Made by a program: the position numbers and the translations under genes
The notes under the pieces: generated by a model
What the model was told of the DNA's origin: nothing
Databases searched by the model: none
Seen by the model: only the letters and a program-made list of their open reading frames with translations
Assembly: GCA_002973575.1 (NCBI GenBank)
Contig: PVEQ01000006.1
Location: forward strand, 62,001-126,000
DNA: 64,000 nt
Reading direction: 5' to 3'
DNA from: Sediminibacterium magnilacihabitans
GTDB lineage: Bacteria; Bacteroidota; Bacteroidia; Chitinophagales; Chitinophagaceae
Part shown: one piece after another, positions 27,895 to 37,276 of the stretch
How positions within the stretch are numbered: the first letter of the stretch is position 1
How the letters are laid out: each line of letters opens with the position of its first letter

Positions 27895-30800
27895 TTATCC
27901 TTTTTTGTTTACTACCACTTTCAGCAGTGCGTCATTGACTTCAATTTCGATGCCATCCTCAATTTCGGGCTTCCATTCAATGACATCTGCCAAAATTTCG
28001 CGGCAAATATAATCGTTATATTTAATAATAGAGGGCTTCAGACTCGCTGTCTCAAGCACATCTACGAATATACGGTCTGTGAGTTCAAAACCGCTTTCTT
28101 TTCTAATATTTTGTATGCGGTTGACGAATTCCCGGGCATCCCCTTCCTGTTTCAGATCTTCCGTAATAGTAATATCCAGTGCCACCGTGAGGCTGCCTTT
28201 GCTGGCAACACTCCATCCGGGTATGTCTTCCGCAGCAATATCCACATCACTCAGTTCCAGTAGTACCTCCTCGCCGTCGATCGTAAGGGCGTACTTTCCC
28301 TCTTTTTCGATGGCGGCAATGTCCTGCTGGCTGAACGCCCCGATGGCTGCTCCTACCGCTTTCATTCTAGCGCCCATGCGGGTGCCCAGTGCTTTGAAAT
28401 TGGGTTTGACCCTTTTCCTGATCACACCTTCTGTTTCAGTGATGTATTCCATTTCCTTCACATTCACCTCTGCCTTTATCAGGTCTTCGATCTTTAACAA
28501 CTGCTCTTTCATCGCCGGATCCAATACAGGAATCAATACTTTATGTAAAGGCTGGCGTACTTTGATGTTGACTTTTTTCCGAAGCGATAATACCAGCGAA
28601 CAAACATCCTGCGCCAGTTGCATGCGTTCTTCCAGTAAACTGTCTATCGCCTGCTCGTTGGCAACCGGGTAATCGGCGTGGTGAATAGATTCCACCTTAA
28701 CTCTTTTGCTTACCGCATTGAGATGGCGGAACACCGCATCACTGAAGAATGGAGAAATGGGAGCCATTAATCGGATGATGGTTTCCAGGCATTCATACAA
28801 AGTCTGGTAAGCGCTGATTTTGTCCTGCTCGTATTCGCCCTTCCAGAAACGGCGACGGCACAAGCGTACATACCAGTTGCTCAAATGTTCGTCTACAAAT
28901 TCTTCTATCGCCCTTCCTGCCAGCGTGGGTTCATAATCATCCATGGCGGCAGTGGCTTTTTTAACCAAACTGTTCAGTGACGATAAGATCCAGCGATCGA
29001 TCTCCGGCCTTTCTGCCAACGGTATATAAGCTTCCTTAAATGCAAAACCATCTACATTGGCATAGAGCGCAAAGAATTGATAAGTATTATACAAAGTGCC
29101 AAAGAACTTGCGCTGCACTTCCTGTATACCGGCAATATCGAATTTGAGGTTATCCCAGGGAGAAGCATTGGTGATGAGGTACCAGCGTGTGGCATCGGCC
29201 CCGTATTTTTTGATGGTATCGAAAGGATCCACCACATTACCCAGGCGCTTGCTCATCTTGTTGCCATTCTTATCCAACACCAATCCATTACTCACCACAG
29301 TCTTGTATGCCACACTATCGAACAACATTACGGCCAGGGCATGCAGGGTATAAAACCATCCGCGTGTCTGGTCCACCCCTTCTGCAATGAAATCGGCAGG
29401 GAAAGCTTCTCCTTTATCCACCGATGCTTTGTTCTCGAAAGGATAATGCCATTGTGCATAAGGCATGGCGCCGCTGTCGAACCAAACATCTACCAGGTCG
29501 GGCACACGGTGCATAGGTTGGCCTTTGGTGCTTACCAGTACAATCTCATCCACAAAAGGTTTGTGCAGGTCGAGTATCCCTTCGTGCAGGTAATGTTTGT
29601 TCACATCGCCACCTAATACTTCATTGGCTTTTCGGATACCGTCATTTAATTCGGTGATGGATCCGATGCAAATCTCTTCACCCCCATCTTCGGTACGCCA
29701 GATGGGTAAAGGTGTGCCCCAGTAACGGCTGCGGCTGAGGTTCCAGTCCACCATGTTCTCCAACCAGTTACCAAAACGGCCTTCCCCGGTTGATTTGGGT
29801 TTCCAGTTGATGGTCTTATTCAGCGCCACCATCTGGTCTTTCACCGCTGTGGTTTTGATGAACCAGGCATCGAGCGGATAATAGAGCACCGGCTTATCTG
29901 TTCTCCAGCAATGCGGGTAACTGTGTTCGTATTTTTCTACTTTGAAGGCCCTGTTTTCTTTTTTAAGTTTTACGCTGATGTCTACATTCACATCTTCGTA
30001 GTTCGGATCGTCTTTGTAATTCTTTACATAACGATTGCTGAACTCACCCAATCCTTCTACAAATTTTCCTTCACGGTCTACCATGGTAAGGATACCGATA
30101 TTGTATTTCTGTCCCACTTTGTAGTCATCCGCACCAAATGCCGGAGCCGTATGCACGATACCGGTACCATCTTCAGTGGTTACAAAATCACCCACGATAA
30201 CCCTGAACGGATCTCCGCCTGCATGAACAGGACTATTCGCTTCATAAGGCATCAATTGCTCATAGCGACATTCTTCAATGTCTTTCCCTTTAAATTCTTC
30301 AAGTATCTCCCAATTGGATATTTTCTTTCTATCCAGGCTCTCTCCAACAACATAAAAGCCCTTTTTAATAGAATTAAGATCAACACCACTTAGATCAAAA
30401 TATTTATTTAGTAATGCTTTTGCAAGCACTACGTTTATCGAGTTACTAGTATATGGATTAGTGGTCTTAACCAACACATATTCGATATTTGCACCCACAG
30501 TCAGGCCCAGGTTGGAAGGCAATGTCCAGGGCGTGGTAGTCCATGCCAGGAAGAATACTTCATCCGAACCCGCTGCATCAAATAAGAATTTCGAACGCTC
30601 ATTTTTCTCCGCTTTGAACATGGCCACCGCACTCGTGTCTTTCACATCTTTGTAAGTACCGGGCTGGTTCAACTCATGTGAACTCAAACCGGTTCCCGCT
30701 GCAGGCGAATAAGGTTGTATGCTTACGCTTTCGTACAGGAAACCTTTCTTGTACAATTCGCTCAATATCCACCAAAGCGTTTCAATATAATCGTTCTCGA

Positions 30801-31257
30801 AAGTAACATAGGGATCGTTGAGGTCTACCCAGTAGCCCATTTTGGTGGTAAGCTCATCCCACTTGTCTTTATAACGCAATACCGCTTCGCGGCATCTCTG
30901 GTTGTACGCTTCTACCGATATTTTTTTGCCGATGTCTTCTTTGGTAATACCCAGCTCTTTCTCCACACCCAGCTCTACCGGCAGCCCGTGCGTATCCCAG
31001 CCTCCTTTTCTTTTTACCTGGTAACCCTGCATGGTTTTGTAGCGGCATACCATGTCTTTCAGCGTACGGGAAATCACGTGGTGAATACCAGGCATACCGT
31101 TGGCGCTGGGCGGACCTTCGTAAAACACAAAGGGTGTCTTCCCTTCACGCAATGATACACTCTGTTCAAATGCCTGTCCGCTTTTCCATTTGGCCAGTAT
31201 TTCCTGCTCTATAGAGGGCAGATCCAACCCTGAAAATTCCTGGTATTTCGCACTCAT
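27895..31257 (-). CDS. ileS: Isoleucyl-tRNA synthetase
   Basis: Charges tRNA-Ile and edits misactivated valine. The 1120-residue chain has the HIGH-type motif in SANGMPGIHHVISRTLKD (near residue 55), the CP1 editing domain (about 190-430), DVWFDSGAMPYAQWHYPF and the KMSKR loop (near residue 668), then the anticodon-binding domain and a long C-terminal region. Length and the KMSKR form fit the eukaryote-like IleRS2 class, which is intrinsically less sensitive to mupirocin. Together with the DksA-like gene it makes an operon; in many Bacteroidota lspA follows, but here lspA is at 43 kb. Confidence 0.97.
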   Translation of the reverse strand: MSAKYQEFSGLDLPSIEQEILAKWKSGQAFEQSVSLREGKTPFVFYEGPPSANGMPGIHHVISRTLKDMVCRYKTMQGYQVKRKGGWDTHGLPVELGVEKELGITKEDIGKKISVEAYNQRCREAVLRYKDKWDELTTKMGYWVDLNDPYVTFENDYIETLWWILSELYKKGFLYESVSIQPYSPAAGTGLSSHELNQPGTYKDVKDTSAVAMFKAEKNERSKFLFDAAGSDEVFFLAWTTTPWTLPSNLGLTVGANIEYVLVKTTNPYTSNSINVVLAKALLNKYFDLSGVDLNSIKKGFYVVGESLDRKKISNWEILEEFKGKDIEECRYEQLMPYEANSPVHAGGDPFRVIVGDFVTTEDGTGIVHTAPAFGADDYKVGQKYNIGILTMVDREGKFVEGLGEFSNRYVKNYKDDPNYEDVNVDISVKLKKENRAFKVEKYEHSYPHCWRTDKPVLYYPLDAWFIKTTAVKDQMVALNKTINWKPKSTGEGRFGNWLENMVDWNLSRSRYWGTPLPIWRTEDGGEEICIGSITELNDGIRKANEVLGGDVNKHYLHEGILDLHKPFVDEIVLVSTKGQPMHRVPDLVDVWFDSGAMPYAQWHYPFENKASVDKGEAFPADFIAEGVDQTRGWFYTLHALAVMLFDSVAYKTVVSNGLVLDKNGNKMSKRLGNVVDPFDTIKKYGADATRWYLITNASPWDNLKFDIAGIQEVQRKFFGTLYNTYQFFALYANVDGFAFKEAYIPLAERPEIDRWILSSLNSLVKKATAAMDDYEPTLAGRAIEEFVDEHLSNWYVRLCRRRFWKGEYEQDKISAYQTLYECLETIIRLMAPISPFFSDAVFRHLNAVSKRVKVESIHHADYPVANEQAIDSLLEERMQLAQDVCSLVLSLRKKVNIKVRQPLHKVLIPVLDPAMKEQLLKIEDLIKAEVNVKEMEYITETEGVIRKRVKPNFKALGTRMGARMKAVGAAIGAFSQQDIAAIEKEGKYALTIDGEEVLLELSDVDIAAEDIPGWSVASKGSLTVALDITITEDLKQEGDAREFVNRIQNIRKESGFELTDRIFVDVLETASLKPSIIKYNDYICREILADVIEWKPEIEDGIEIEVNDALLKVVVNKKG

Positions 31258-31293
31258 ACGATTTCTCCGTTCGATCGGTTAGCTGTCAATGAT

Positions 31294-32433
31294 TTAAAAT
31301 GCTTGCGAAGGTACGGATAAGGGCGAAAATCGCCTCTTCTTTTTCCGTCCCCGCCAAAGCAGGAAGCCCGTTACAGGCAGGGAAGCAGCTATCAGGGCCA
31401 CCGTAAAATATAGCATCTTGCTGCCCATTCCCAGGGTCCTGATCCGTCCCGTGTGGAGATCGAAATTGGACTGGGCAAATTTATCGTATGCAGTATAATT
31501 AGTATATAACTCTTCCTTCATCTTTTTCCCGGTAGAAGGGTCAATAAACAGGGTATGCTGCTTGCGCACAAATGTATAATCGTACCGCATGAGCAACCGC
31601 ATGGGTGCCCGGCCATCAGCAGGACAAACAATATATACTTCACTGGCCCCCGGGTATTGTTTTGACATATAGTTGTAGCCGCTGTCGGCCGCCCCCGTGG
31701 CAGGTCGCGGTGTACGCATCGCCATTGTTTTCGGCTTCATTGTTTTCGCCGCCAGGGGTTGCCCGGTAAGCAGGCGCATCATGTCTTTCACGGTGTCGAA
31801 GGCAAAAAACATCCCCGTAAATGCAATGAGCGATAATACCAGCACCGCATAAAATCCCAGTACGCTGTGCAGGTCCCAGTTGAGCCGCTTCCAGTTTTTT
31901 GTTTTAAAATTGATCCTTAACGCTTTTGCCCAGAACCGCTTCTGCCGCGGCCACCAGAGGTAGAGTCCGCTAAGACACATCACAAAAAAGATGAGCACAT
32001 TCCATTTGATGATCTCTTTGCCAATATTCCCCAACAACAGCGTGCGATGCAGGTCCAGCACCACGCTGAAAAAATCTGCTTTTGCCTCCCTTACGCCCGT
32101 TATTTCACCGGTATAAGGATTCATGGAGATCAATTTGCGGTTCTTTGTAGATACGATATAGGCTGCATCTGCTTTTTCCTTGAAAGAAATGAGGGTGATC
32201 TTATCGCCTGGATAATATTTTTTTACCGTATCGGACAGTTGCTGCAATGAAAGCCGCTCCCCGCCTGTTTTAGCAACATGAAAATAATTGTGCTGCCATG
32301 CATCCCGCCCCTCTTCTTCAAATACATACAGTGCTCCGCTGAGGGATACAATAACAACCACCAATCCGCTGATCAACCCCAGATAAAGGTGCAACTGCCT
32401 GACAATATGTTTAAATCCTTTCTTTTGCTTCAC
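31294..32433 (-). CDS. PepSY-associated membrane protein
   Basis: Membrane protein of the PepSY-TM family, often linked to siderophore or iron reduction and uptake. The 379-residue protein has an N-terminal helix (LYLGLISGLVVVIVSLSGALYVF, residues 12-35), a PepSY domain (about 55-125), two central helices (near 148-165 and 195-215), a second periplasmic region and a C-terminal helix (YFTVALIAASLPVTGFLLWRGRKKK). It lies between ileS and hemJ on the same strand. A second, larger family member is at 51 kb. Role is inferred from the family only. Confidence 0.87.
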   Translation of the reverse strand: MKQKKGFKHIVRQLHLYLGLISGLVVVIVSLSGALYVFEEEGRDAWQHNYFHVAKTGGERLSLQQLSDTVKKYYPGDKITLISFKEKADAAYIVSTKNRKLISMNPYTGEITGVREAKADFFSVVLDLHRTLLLGNIGKEIIKWNVLIFFVMCLSGLYLWWPRQKRFWAKALRINFKTKNWKRLNWDLHSVLGFYAVLVLSLIAFTGMFFAFDTVKDMMRLLTGQPLAAKTMKPKTMAMRTPRPATGAADSGYNYMSKQYPGASEVYIVCPADGRAPMRLLMRYDYTFVRKQHTLFIDPSTGKKMKEELYTNYTAYDKFAQSNFDLHTGRIRTLGMGSKMLYFTVALIAASLPVTGFLLWRGRKKKRRFSPLSVPSQAF

Positions 32434-32511
32434 CGCGCGAAGGTGAGACTGCTCACCATAACCAGGGAACGGAATAGGGAAATTTTGTTACGAAAAGAGG
32501 AGGAATGAACG

Positions 32512-33063
32512 CTAGTTGTTTGTTTTCCGGATCAGTTTGTATATCCTGATGGCGCTCATGAGCAATACAATGAACACCAACAATCCAATCAATCCCCACA
32601 CAAGGCTCATGCCCTGTTTCACCACTACCAACATTACAATAGCGATTAAGAAAATAGTGGCTACTTCATTCCAGATGCGCAATTGCTGGGAACTATACCT
32701 GAATATTCCCCGCATTTCCTGTTTGAAGATGCAATGCAGTGAATAATGATATACATAGAGCAACAGTACAAAAAGCAATTTCAGCAATAACCACCTGCCG
32801 GCAGGCTCAAACAGCAGCTTGTCCCACCCGCCATTGAACAGCACGCTCAACCCCAGTACCAAGGTAAGTATGGCGGAGGGCCAGGTAATGCCATACCACA
32901 ACCGTTTCATCATAACAAAAAACTGTTTGCGCAGCATATCACGCACCAGTTCTGGTTGTTCATCTGCTTCTGTTGCATAAATGAATAGGCGTGGCATGTA
33001 GAAAAGGCCGGCAAACCAGGTTACGACGAAAATGATGTGAAGAGCTTTCAGGTATAAGTACAT
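32512..33063 (-). CDS. hemJ: Protoporphyrinogen oxidase HemJ (CopD-like membrane protein)
   Basis: Oxidises protoporphyrinogen IX to protoporphyrin IX, the penultimate step of heme synthesis. The 183-residue protein from ATG 33063 starts MYLYLKALHIIFVVTWFAGL, the HemJ signature with the conserved histidine near residue 9, and has four to five membrane helices; a conserved lysine/arginine region (LLLKLLFVLLLYVYHY) lies near residue 90. The frame opens further upstream through repeat copy B, but that extension is repeat-encoded and was rejected. It lies downstream of hemH with copy B between them. The genomic context (full heme locus) supports HemJ over generic CopD. Confidence 0.86.
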   Translation of the reverse strand: MYLYLKALHIIFVVTWFAGLFYMPRLFIYATEADEQPELVRDMLRKQFFVMMKRLWYGITWPSAILTLVLGLSVLFNGGWDKLLFEPAGRWLLLKLLFVLLLYVYHYSLHCIFKQEMRGIFRYSSQQLRIWNEVATIFLIAIVMLVVVKQGMSLVWGLIGLLVFIVLLMSAIRIYKLIRKTNN

Positions 33064-33077
33064 AGCATTTATTTTAT

Positions 33078-33157
33078 CGTCATCCCGAGCGAACGAAGCG
33101 AGCCGAGGGAGCTGCTTGAAGGTTCGGGCAGGTCCCTCGGCTGCGCTCGGGATGACG
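33078..33157. repeat. Palindromic repeat copy B (cgtcatcc family)
   Basis: An 80-base inverted repeat beginning cgtcatcccgagcg and ending cgctcgggatgacg. It fills nearly the whole gap between hemH stop and hemJ start. Each half can also form its own smaller hairpin. Confidence 0.9.
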
Positions 33158-33166
33158 TAACAAAAA

Positions 33167-34186
33167 TCAAACACCAGTGATTTCTCTTACTGCCTGCACC
33201 CACAAAGGATGGGTATTTAAACAGGGAATCATCTTGTATGACTCACCCCCGGCGTTCATGAAACTTTCTCTTCCCCGCCCTTCAATCTCTTCCAGCGTTT
33301 CCAGGCAATCACTCACGAAAGCCGGACAAAGGATCAGCAGTTTTTTGATGCCTTCTTTCGGCATTTCGGTCAAACGTATGTCTGTAAACGGTTCCAGCCA
33401 TCCTTTGCCAAGTCGCGACTGGAAAGAAATGCTGTATTTGTCTTGCGGTATACCCAGCTCACCCGTTACCAGTTTCGTGGTCTCAAATACCTGGTGACGA
33501 TAACAGGTAGCATGCGCAGGGGAGGGTGTTTCACAACAGTTGGCCGATTGCAGGCAATGGCAGCCCGTTGTATCACTTTTCCTGATATGCCTGCCCGGAA
33601 CACCATGGTAGCTGAACAGGATATGATCGTATTCCTGTGCCAGCCAGGGCCTGATATTTTCGGCCAATGCATGAATATAATGCGGCTCATTATAAAAAGG
33701 CTGTATAATGCTTAGCTTAAAAGGATAGGATTTTTCTGCCAGTTGCTCTTTTGCATATTCTACAGCCGTTTCAAAACTGCTCATGGCATAATGGGGATAC
33801 AGCGGCAGTAGTATCACTTCTTCCAGTTGCGGATGGGCCTTTAGCAAACGCTCGTAAGCCTGTGCCGGTGAAGGGTTGCCATAACGCATGGCTATTTCAA
33901 TGGGTACACTGGTCTGTTGCTGCAATGCTTCCTGCAATTGCCGGGTGAGTACGATCAGGGGTGACCCTTCTTTGGTCCAGATGGTACGGTAAGCTTCCGC
34001 AGAATTGTGCGCCCTTTTCGGAACGATCAGCCACTTCACTAATATAGTACGCAGAATATAAGGGATATCTATGACCCTTGCATCCATCAGGAATTCATTC
34101 AGGTATCTTCTTACGTCGCTTACTTCTGTTGAATCCGGCGATCCCAGGTTCATCAACAATAAAGCTTTTTTAGTAGGTTCGGGCAT
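33167..34186 (-). CDS. hemH: Ferrochelatase
   Basis: Inserts Fe2+ into protoporphyrin IX, the last step of heme synthesis. The 339-residue protein starting at ATG 34186 (MPEPTKKALLLMNLGSPDS) has the typical length; the longer upstream frame runs through the promoter region. The metal-site histidine is in FSYHGVPGRHIR (near residue 193) and the second conserved site in ILCPAFVSDCLETLEEI (near 285). A Cys-rich stretch (CHCLQSANCCETPSPAHATC) follows the first site; whether it binds a cluster is unknown. It is transcribed away from hemA and followed by hemJ. Confidence 0.95.
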   Translation of the reverse strand: MPEPTKKALLLMNLGSPDSTEVSDVRRYLNEFLMDARVIDIPYILRTILVKWLIVPKRAHNSAEAYRTIWTKEGSPLIVLTRQLQEALQQQTSVPIEIAMRYGNPSPAQAYERLLKAHPQLEEVILLPLYPHYAMSSFETAVEYAKEQLAEKSYPFKLSIIQPFYNEPHYIHALAENIRPWLAQEYDHILFSYHGVPGRHIRKSDTTGCHCLQSANCCETPSPAHATCYRHQVFETTKLVTGELGIPQDKYSISFQSRLGKGWLEPFTDIRLTEMPKEGIKKLLILCPAFVSDCLETLEEIEGRGRESFMNAGGESYKMIPCLNTHPLWVQAVREITGV

Positions 34187-34202
34187 AATATTATTGTGTG
34201 TG

Positions 34203-34210
34203 CAAATGTA
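34203..34210 (-). promoter_or_regulatory. -7 box of the hemH-hemJ promoter
   Basis: On the minus strand TACATTTG matches TAnnTTTG exactly and lies 16 bases before the hemH ATG. A TTT (instead of TTG) sits 19 bases upstream. Confidence 0.5.
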
Positions 34211-34314
34211 ATCAGGAAGCGGCAAAAGAAAAGCATTCATAGCGCTTCTTGTATTGTGACAGAGAAATGACAATGAATTGACGGAAATCATACCCTTTTA
34301 GAAACTGTTGACGA

Positions 34315-34322
34315 TACCTTTG
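34315..34322 (+). promoter_or_regulatory. -7 box of the hemA operon promoter
   Basis: TACCTTTG matches TAnnTTTG exactly, 29 bases before the hemA ATG. With the box at 34203-34210 it defines a divergent control region of about 165 bases between hemH and hemA. No known regulator site was recognised in it. Confidence 0.5.
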
Positions 34323-34351
34323 CGTAGTTATTATCAGTAAGAAGGGAAAGC

Positions 34352-35569
34352 ATGGCTATTGATCAATTTTTTGTAGCAGGTATCAACTATAAAAAAACAG
34401 ATGCGCATATCCGCGGTCAGTTTGCCGTAGGGCCCGATCAATACGCAATACTGCTGCAAAAAGCTTCCCTGTATGGATTACAGGAAGTATTTGTGCTCAG
34501 TACCTGTAACCGCACCGAGATTTATGGCCTGGCCGACAATGCTGCTGTGTTGATTGAATTATTATGCAGTGTAACCACAGGTTCAGCCGCTGTTTTTACC
34601 GAAGGATGTTATATCAGGCAAGGCCATGAGGCCATCAACCACATTTTTGCGGTTGGCGCCGGTCTCGATTCCCAGATACTGGGCGATTATGAGATCGTTG
34701 GGCAAATGAAACAGGCCGTTAAGTTCGCCAAAGAAAGGAACTGCATCGGCGCTTTCATGGAAAGGCTATTCAACACCGTATTGCAGGCTTCCAAAACCAT
34801 CAAGAATGAAACGGCGCTCAGCGGAGGCACTATTTCTGTTTCTTTTGCCGCCATTCAATTCCTTAAATCACGTCTTATTGATCATAGCAGCCAACAGATA
34901 CTATTGTTGGGTACCGGCAAGATCGGTCGCAATACCTGCAAGAACCTGATCGACTACCTGGGTATCAAAGACATTGTGTTGATCAACCGTACGCCAGAAA
35001 AAGCGGTGGAGTTGGCAAATGAAATGGGACTGAAAGCCGCTCCTTACGAATCATTGGAACAACAGGTACAGGATGCGTCGGTCATCATTGTGGCTACCAA
35101 TGCCAGTAGCCCGGTCATCGCCCATCAACAATTGATCAACAGTACACCCAAGATATTGATCGACCTGTCTATCCCCAATAATATTGAACCGGCGGCCGGC
35201 ACTTTAGCACATATTACGCTGGCCAACGTGGATGACTTGTCAAAAATCAACGATGAAACATTGCTGAAAAGAAAAGCGGAAGTGCCCAAAGCGCTGACCA
35301 TTATTGAAACACATAAAGCCGAATTCGAAGAATGGCTCAGTCTGCGCAGCCACGTTCCGGTATTGAAAGCGGTCAAGCAGAAACTGCAAGACATGCACAG
35401 TTGTAAAATATTCCGCTCGGCGCACCAGCAATTATCTTCAACACCCATCGACAAAGCTGCCATACAGAAAGTGGTGAACAATGTGGCCTTGAAAATGCGC
35501 TACCAGCACCAACCCGGCTGCCACTATATAGAGGCGATCAATGATTTCATGACCAGCAGCACTAATTAA
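34352..35569 (+). CDS. hemA: Glutamyl-tRNA reductase
   Basis: First committed step of the C5 heme pathway: NADPH-dependent reduction of glutamyl-tRNA to glutamate-1-semialdehyde. The 405-residue chain has the catalytic cysteine (residue 52) in STCNRTEIYG, the substrate region AVGAGLDSQILGD (near 110), a NADPH-binding LLGTGKIGRNTCKNL (near 188) and a C-terminal dimerisation helix. It starts the rightward operon hemA-C-D-E-F-B-L. hemC follows after 1 base. Confidence 0.96.
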   Translation: MAIDQFFVAGINYKKTDAHIRGQFAVGPDQYAILLQKASLYGLQEVFVLSTCNRTEIYGLADNAAVLIELLCSVTTGSAAVFTEGCYIRQGHEAINHIFAVGAGLDSQILGDYEIVGQMKQAVKFAKERNCIGAFMERLFNTVLQASKTIKNETALSGGTISVSFAAIQFLKSRLIDHSSQQILLLGTGKIGRNTCKNLIDYLGIKDIVLINRTPEKAVELANEMGLKAAPYESLEQQVQDASVIIVATNASSPVIAHQQLINSTPKILIDLSIPNNIEPAAGTLAHITLANVDDLSKINDETLLKRKAEVPKALTIIETHKAEFEEWLSLRSHVPVLKAVKQKLQDMHSCKIFRSAHQQLSSTPIDKAAIQKVVNNVALKMRYQHQPGCHYIEAINDFMTSSTN

Positions 35570-35570
35570 G

Positions 35571-36512
35571 ATGAACAAGCTATTAAGAATTGGCACGCGC
35601 GACAGTCAACTGGCTGTCTGGCAGGCTACATTGGTACAGGAACAACTGAAACAACATGGCATAGCCAGTGAGTTGGTGTTGGTGAAAAGCGATGGTGACC
35701 TCGACCTGGTAACACCGCTGTATGAAATAGGCGTACAGGGCATTTTTACCAAGACCCTCGATACTGCTCTTTTGAATAACCGGATTGACATTGCGGTGCA
35801 TTCTATGAAAGATGTGCCAACACAGCCGGCAAAAGGCATTGTACAAGCTGCCGTGCTAAAGAGGGCTTCGTATAAAGATATTTTAGTTCCTTCGTCATCC
35901 CGAGCGCAGCCGAGGGACCTCACCGATCCTTCAGCAGATGCTTTACTCACCATTGCCACCAGTAGTACCCGCAGGAAAGCACAATGGCTCAACCGTTATC
36001 CGCATCATCGTATAGAAAGTTTGCGCGGTAATGTGAACACCCGGTTGCGTAAGCTCGCGGAAAGTGATTGGTATGGCGCCATTTTTGCCGCCGCGGGACT
36101 GGAGCGCATCGGCCTGCGGCCCGATAATGCCATAGAACTGGATTGGATGCTGCCCGCTCCGTCGCAAGGAGCCATCATGGTAGTATGCAGGGAGCATGAA
36201 CATACAGTGGCCGATGCCTGTGCTTTAATGAACGATGCAACTACTGCACTATGCACACAAATCGAAAAAGATTTTCTCCGCAGTTTGTTCGGCGGATGTA
36301 CCACACCTATCAGCGCCCTGGCTGAATTATCCAATGATACTGTTTTATTCCGTGGCAATATCCTTTCACCCGATGGTACACAAAAATTAGAAACAGCTGT
36401 CCAGGTTCCCGTACAGGAAAGCAAAGGTATCGGCATAACGGCCGCCAACCAACTGCTGGAGCAGGGAGCCGGCGAAATAGTAGCCGCCATTCGCAATGCA
36501 ACTCATTCGTAA
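35571..36512 (+). CDS. hemC: Porphobilinogen deaminase with repeat-derived loop
   Basis: Polymerises four porphobilinogens into hydroxymethylbilane. The 313-residue protein begins LRIGTRDSQLAVWQA, has SMKDVP (near residue 82), TSSTRRKAQWLNRYP, LRGNVNTRL and the dipyrromethane-binding cysteine in FGGCTTPISALAE (near 243). Residues about 108-123 ([15 protein letters not shown]) are translated from a cgtcatcc-family palindromic repeat arm. The insertion keeps frame and falls in the loop before TSSTRR, a variable surface loop in this family. hemD starts 17 bases before the hemC stop, so the two are translationally coupled. Activity is expected to be retained because all conserved motifs are present. 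Confidence 0.95.
   Translation: MNKLLRIGTRDSQLAVWQATLVQEQLKQHGIASELVLVKSDGDLDLVTPLYEIGVQGIFTKTLDTALLNNRIDIAVHSMKDVPTQPAKGIVQAAVLKRASYKDILVPSSSRAQPRDLTDPSADALLTIATSSTRRKAQWLNRYPHHRIESLRGNVNTRLRKLAESDWYGAIFAAAGLERIGLRPDNAIELDWMLPAPSQGAIMVVCREHEHTVADACALMNDATTALCTQIEKDFLRSLFGGCTTPISALAELSNDTVLFRGNILSPDGTQKLETAVQVPVQESKGIGITAANQLLEQGAGEIVAAIRNATHS
35893..35938. repeat. Palindromic repeat arm C inside the hemC coding sequence
   Basis: cgtcatcccgagcgcagccg followed by agggacctcaccgatccttcagcaga corresponds to the left half of copies F and H. The right half is missing. It is read in frame in hemC. It carries the cccgagc variant; the cctgagc variant seen at hemD and mce would give a TGA stop in the same frame. 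Confidence 0.85.
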
Positions 36513-37191
36513 AACCATATTATCTACCCGGCCAGTGAGCGCTGCATTGGTTCGCGCAGCTCAATCAAAAAATATTGAGCTGGAAGCCATTTCGTTCATT
36601 GAAACGGAAGCCATTGAAGATGTGGAAGTGCAACAGGAAATAGAACAGGCTGCACTGCAAAGGGCTGCAATCGTCTTCACCAGTATGAATGCGGTGAAAG
36701 CGGTGACCGATATGCTGGATCAGCAGGTGCCCGAATGGCGTATCTACTGCATTGGCCATAAAACACAGGAACTGGTATCGGATTATTTCGGAGCACAGTC
36801 AATTGCCGCAACAGCCGACCATGCGATGGCATTGGCCGATGCCATTATAGAAGATGGTCCCGAAGAAGTGTTTTTCTTTTGCGGCAATAACCGCCGCGAT
36901 GAACTTCCTCATCAGTTGCAGGAACACAACATAGAAGTTAATGAAATAACGGTATACCAGACAAGGTTGCTGCCACATAAAGTGGACAAAGCCTATGATG
37001 CAGTGGTATTTTTCAGTCCGAGTGCTGTTGACAGTTTTTTCAAGCTGAACAAATTGCCCGAACATACAATAGTATATGCAATTGGCAATACAACAAAAGC
37101 AGCTGTGAAAAAATATTGCAGCAATCCTGTGAAGGTGGGAGACTCTCCCGATAAAGAAGCGTTGATAAGAAAAGTAATAACGTCATCCTGA
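36496..37191 (+). CDS. hemD: Uroporphyrinogen-III synthase
   Basis: Cyclises hydroxymethylbilane to uroporphyrinogen III. The 231-residue protein has the weakly conserved HemD fold: [15 protein letters not shown] at the N-terminus, [12 protein letters not shown] (near residue 56), the [20 protein letters not shown] segment (near 130) and [13 protein letters not shown] (near 172). It overlaps hemC by 17 bases. The last codons ACG TCA TCC TGA come from the beginning of palindromic repeat copy D, so the final residues TSS and the stop codon are repeat-derived; the original C-terminus was probably slightly different. Confidence 0.92.
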   Translation: MQLIRKTILSTRPVSAALVRAAQSKNIELEAISFIETEAIEDVEVQQEIEQAALQRAAIVFTSMNAVKAVTDMLDQQVPEWRIYCIGHKTQELVSDYFGAQSIAATADHAMALADAIIEDGPEEVFFFCGNNRRDELPHQLQEHNIEVNEITVYQTRLLPHKVDKAYDAVVFFSPSAVDSFFKLNKLPEHTIVYAIGNTTKAAVKKYCSNPVKVGDSPDKEALIRKVITSS

Positions 37192-37259
37192 GCGAACGAA
37201 GCGAGTCGAAGGAGCTGCTAAAAACTCAGACAGATCCCTCGGCTGCGCTCGGGATGACG
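37181..37259. repeat. Palindromic repeat copy D (cgtcatcc family)
   Basis: Begins cgtcatcctgagcg inside the end of hemD (supplying its stop codon) and ends cgctcgggatgacg 17 bases before hemE. Left arm of the gaagcgagtcgaagga type, right arm of the ccctcggctgcgctcgg type: a hybrid. Confidence 0.9.
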
Positions 37260-37276
37260 ATGAAAAAAGATGTAAA

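Noticed and set aside
27554..28012. Ala/Gly-rich open frame on the plus strand
   Set aside because: Produced by the GC-rich Lys/Ala/Pro repeats of the DksA-like gene read backwards.
33064..33174. N-terminal extension of hemJ
   Set aside because: The extra residues are translated from palindromic repeat copy B; the ATG at 33063 gives the conserved HemJ start.
35893..35938. Frameshift or pseudogene in hemC
   Set aside because: The repeat insertion keeps the frame and all conserved HemC motifs follow it.
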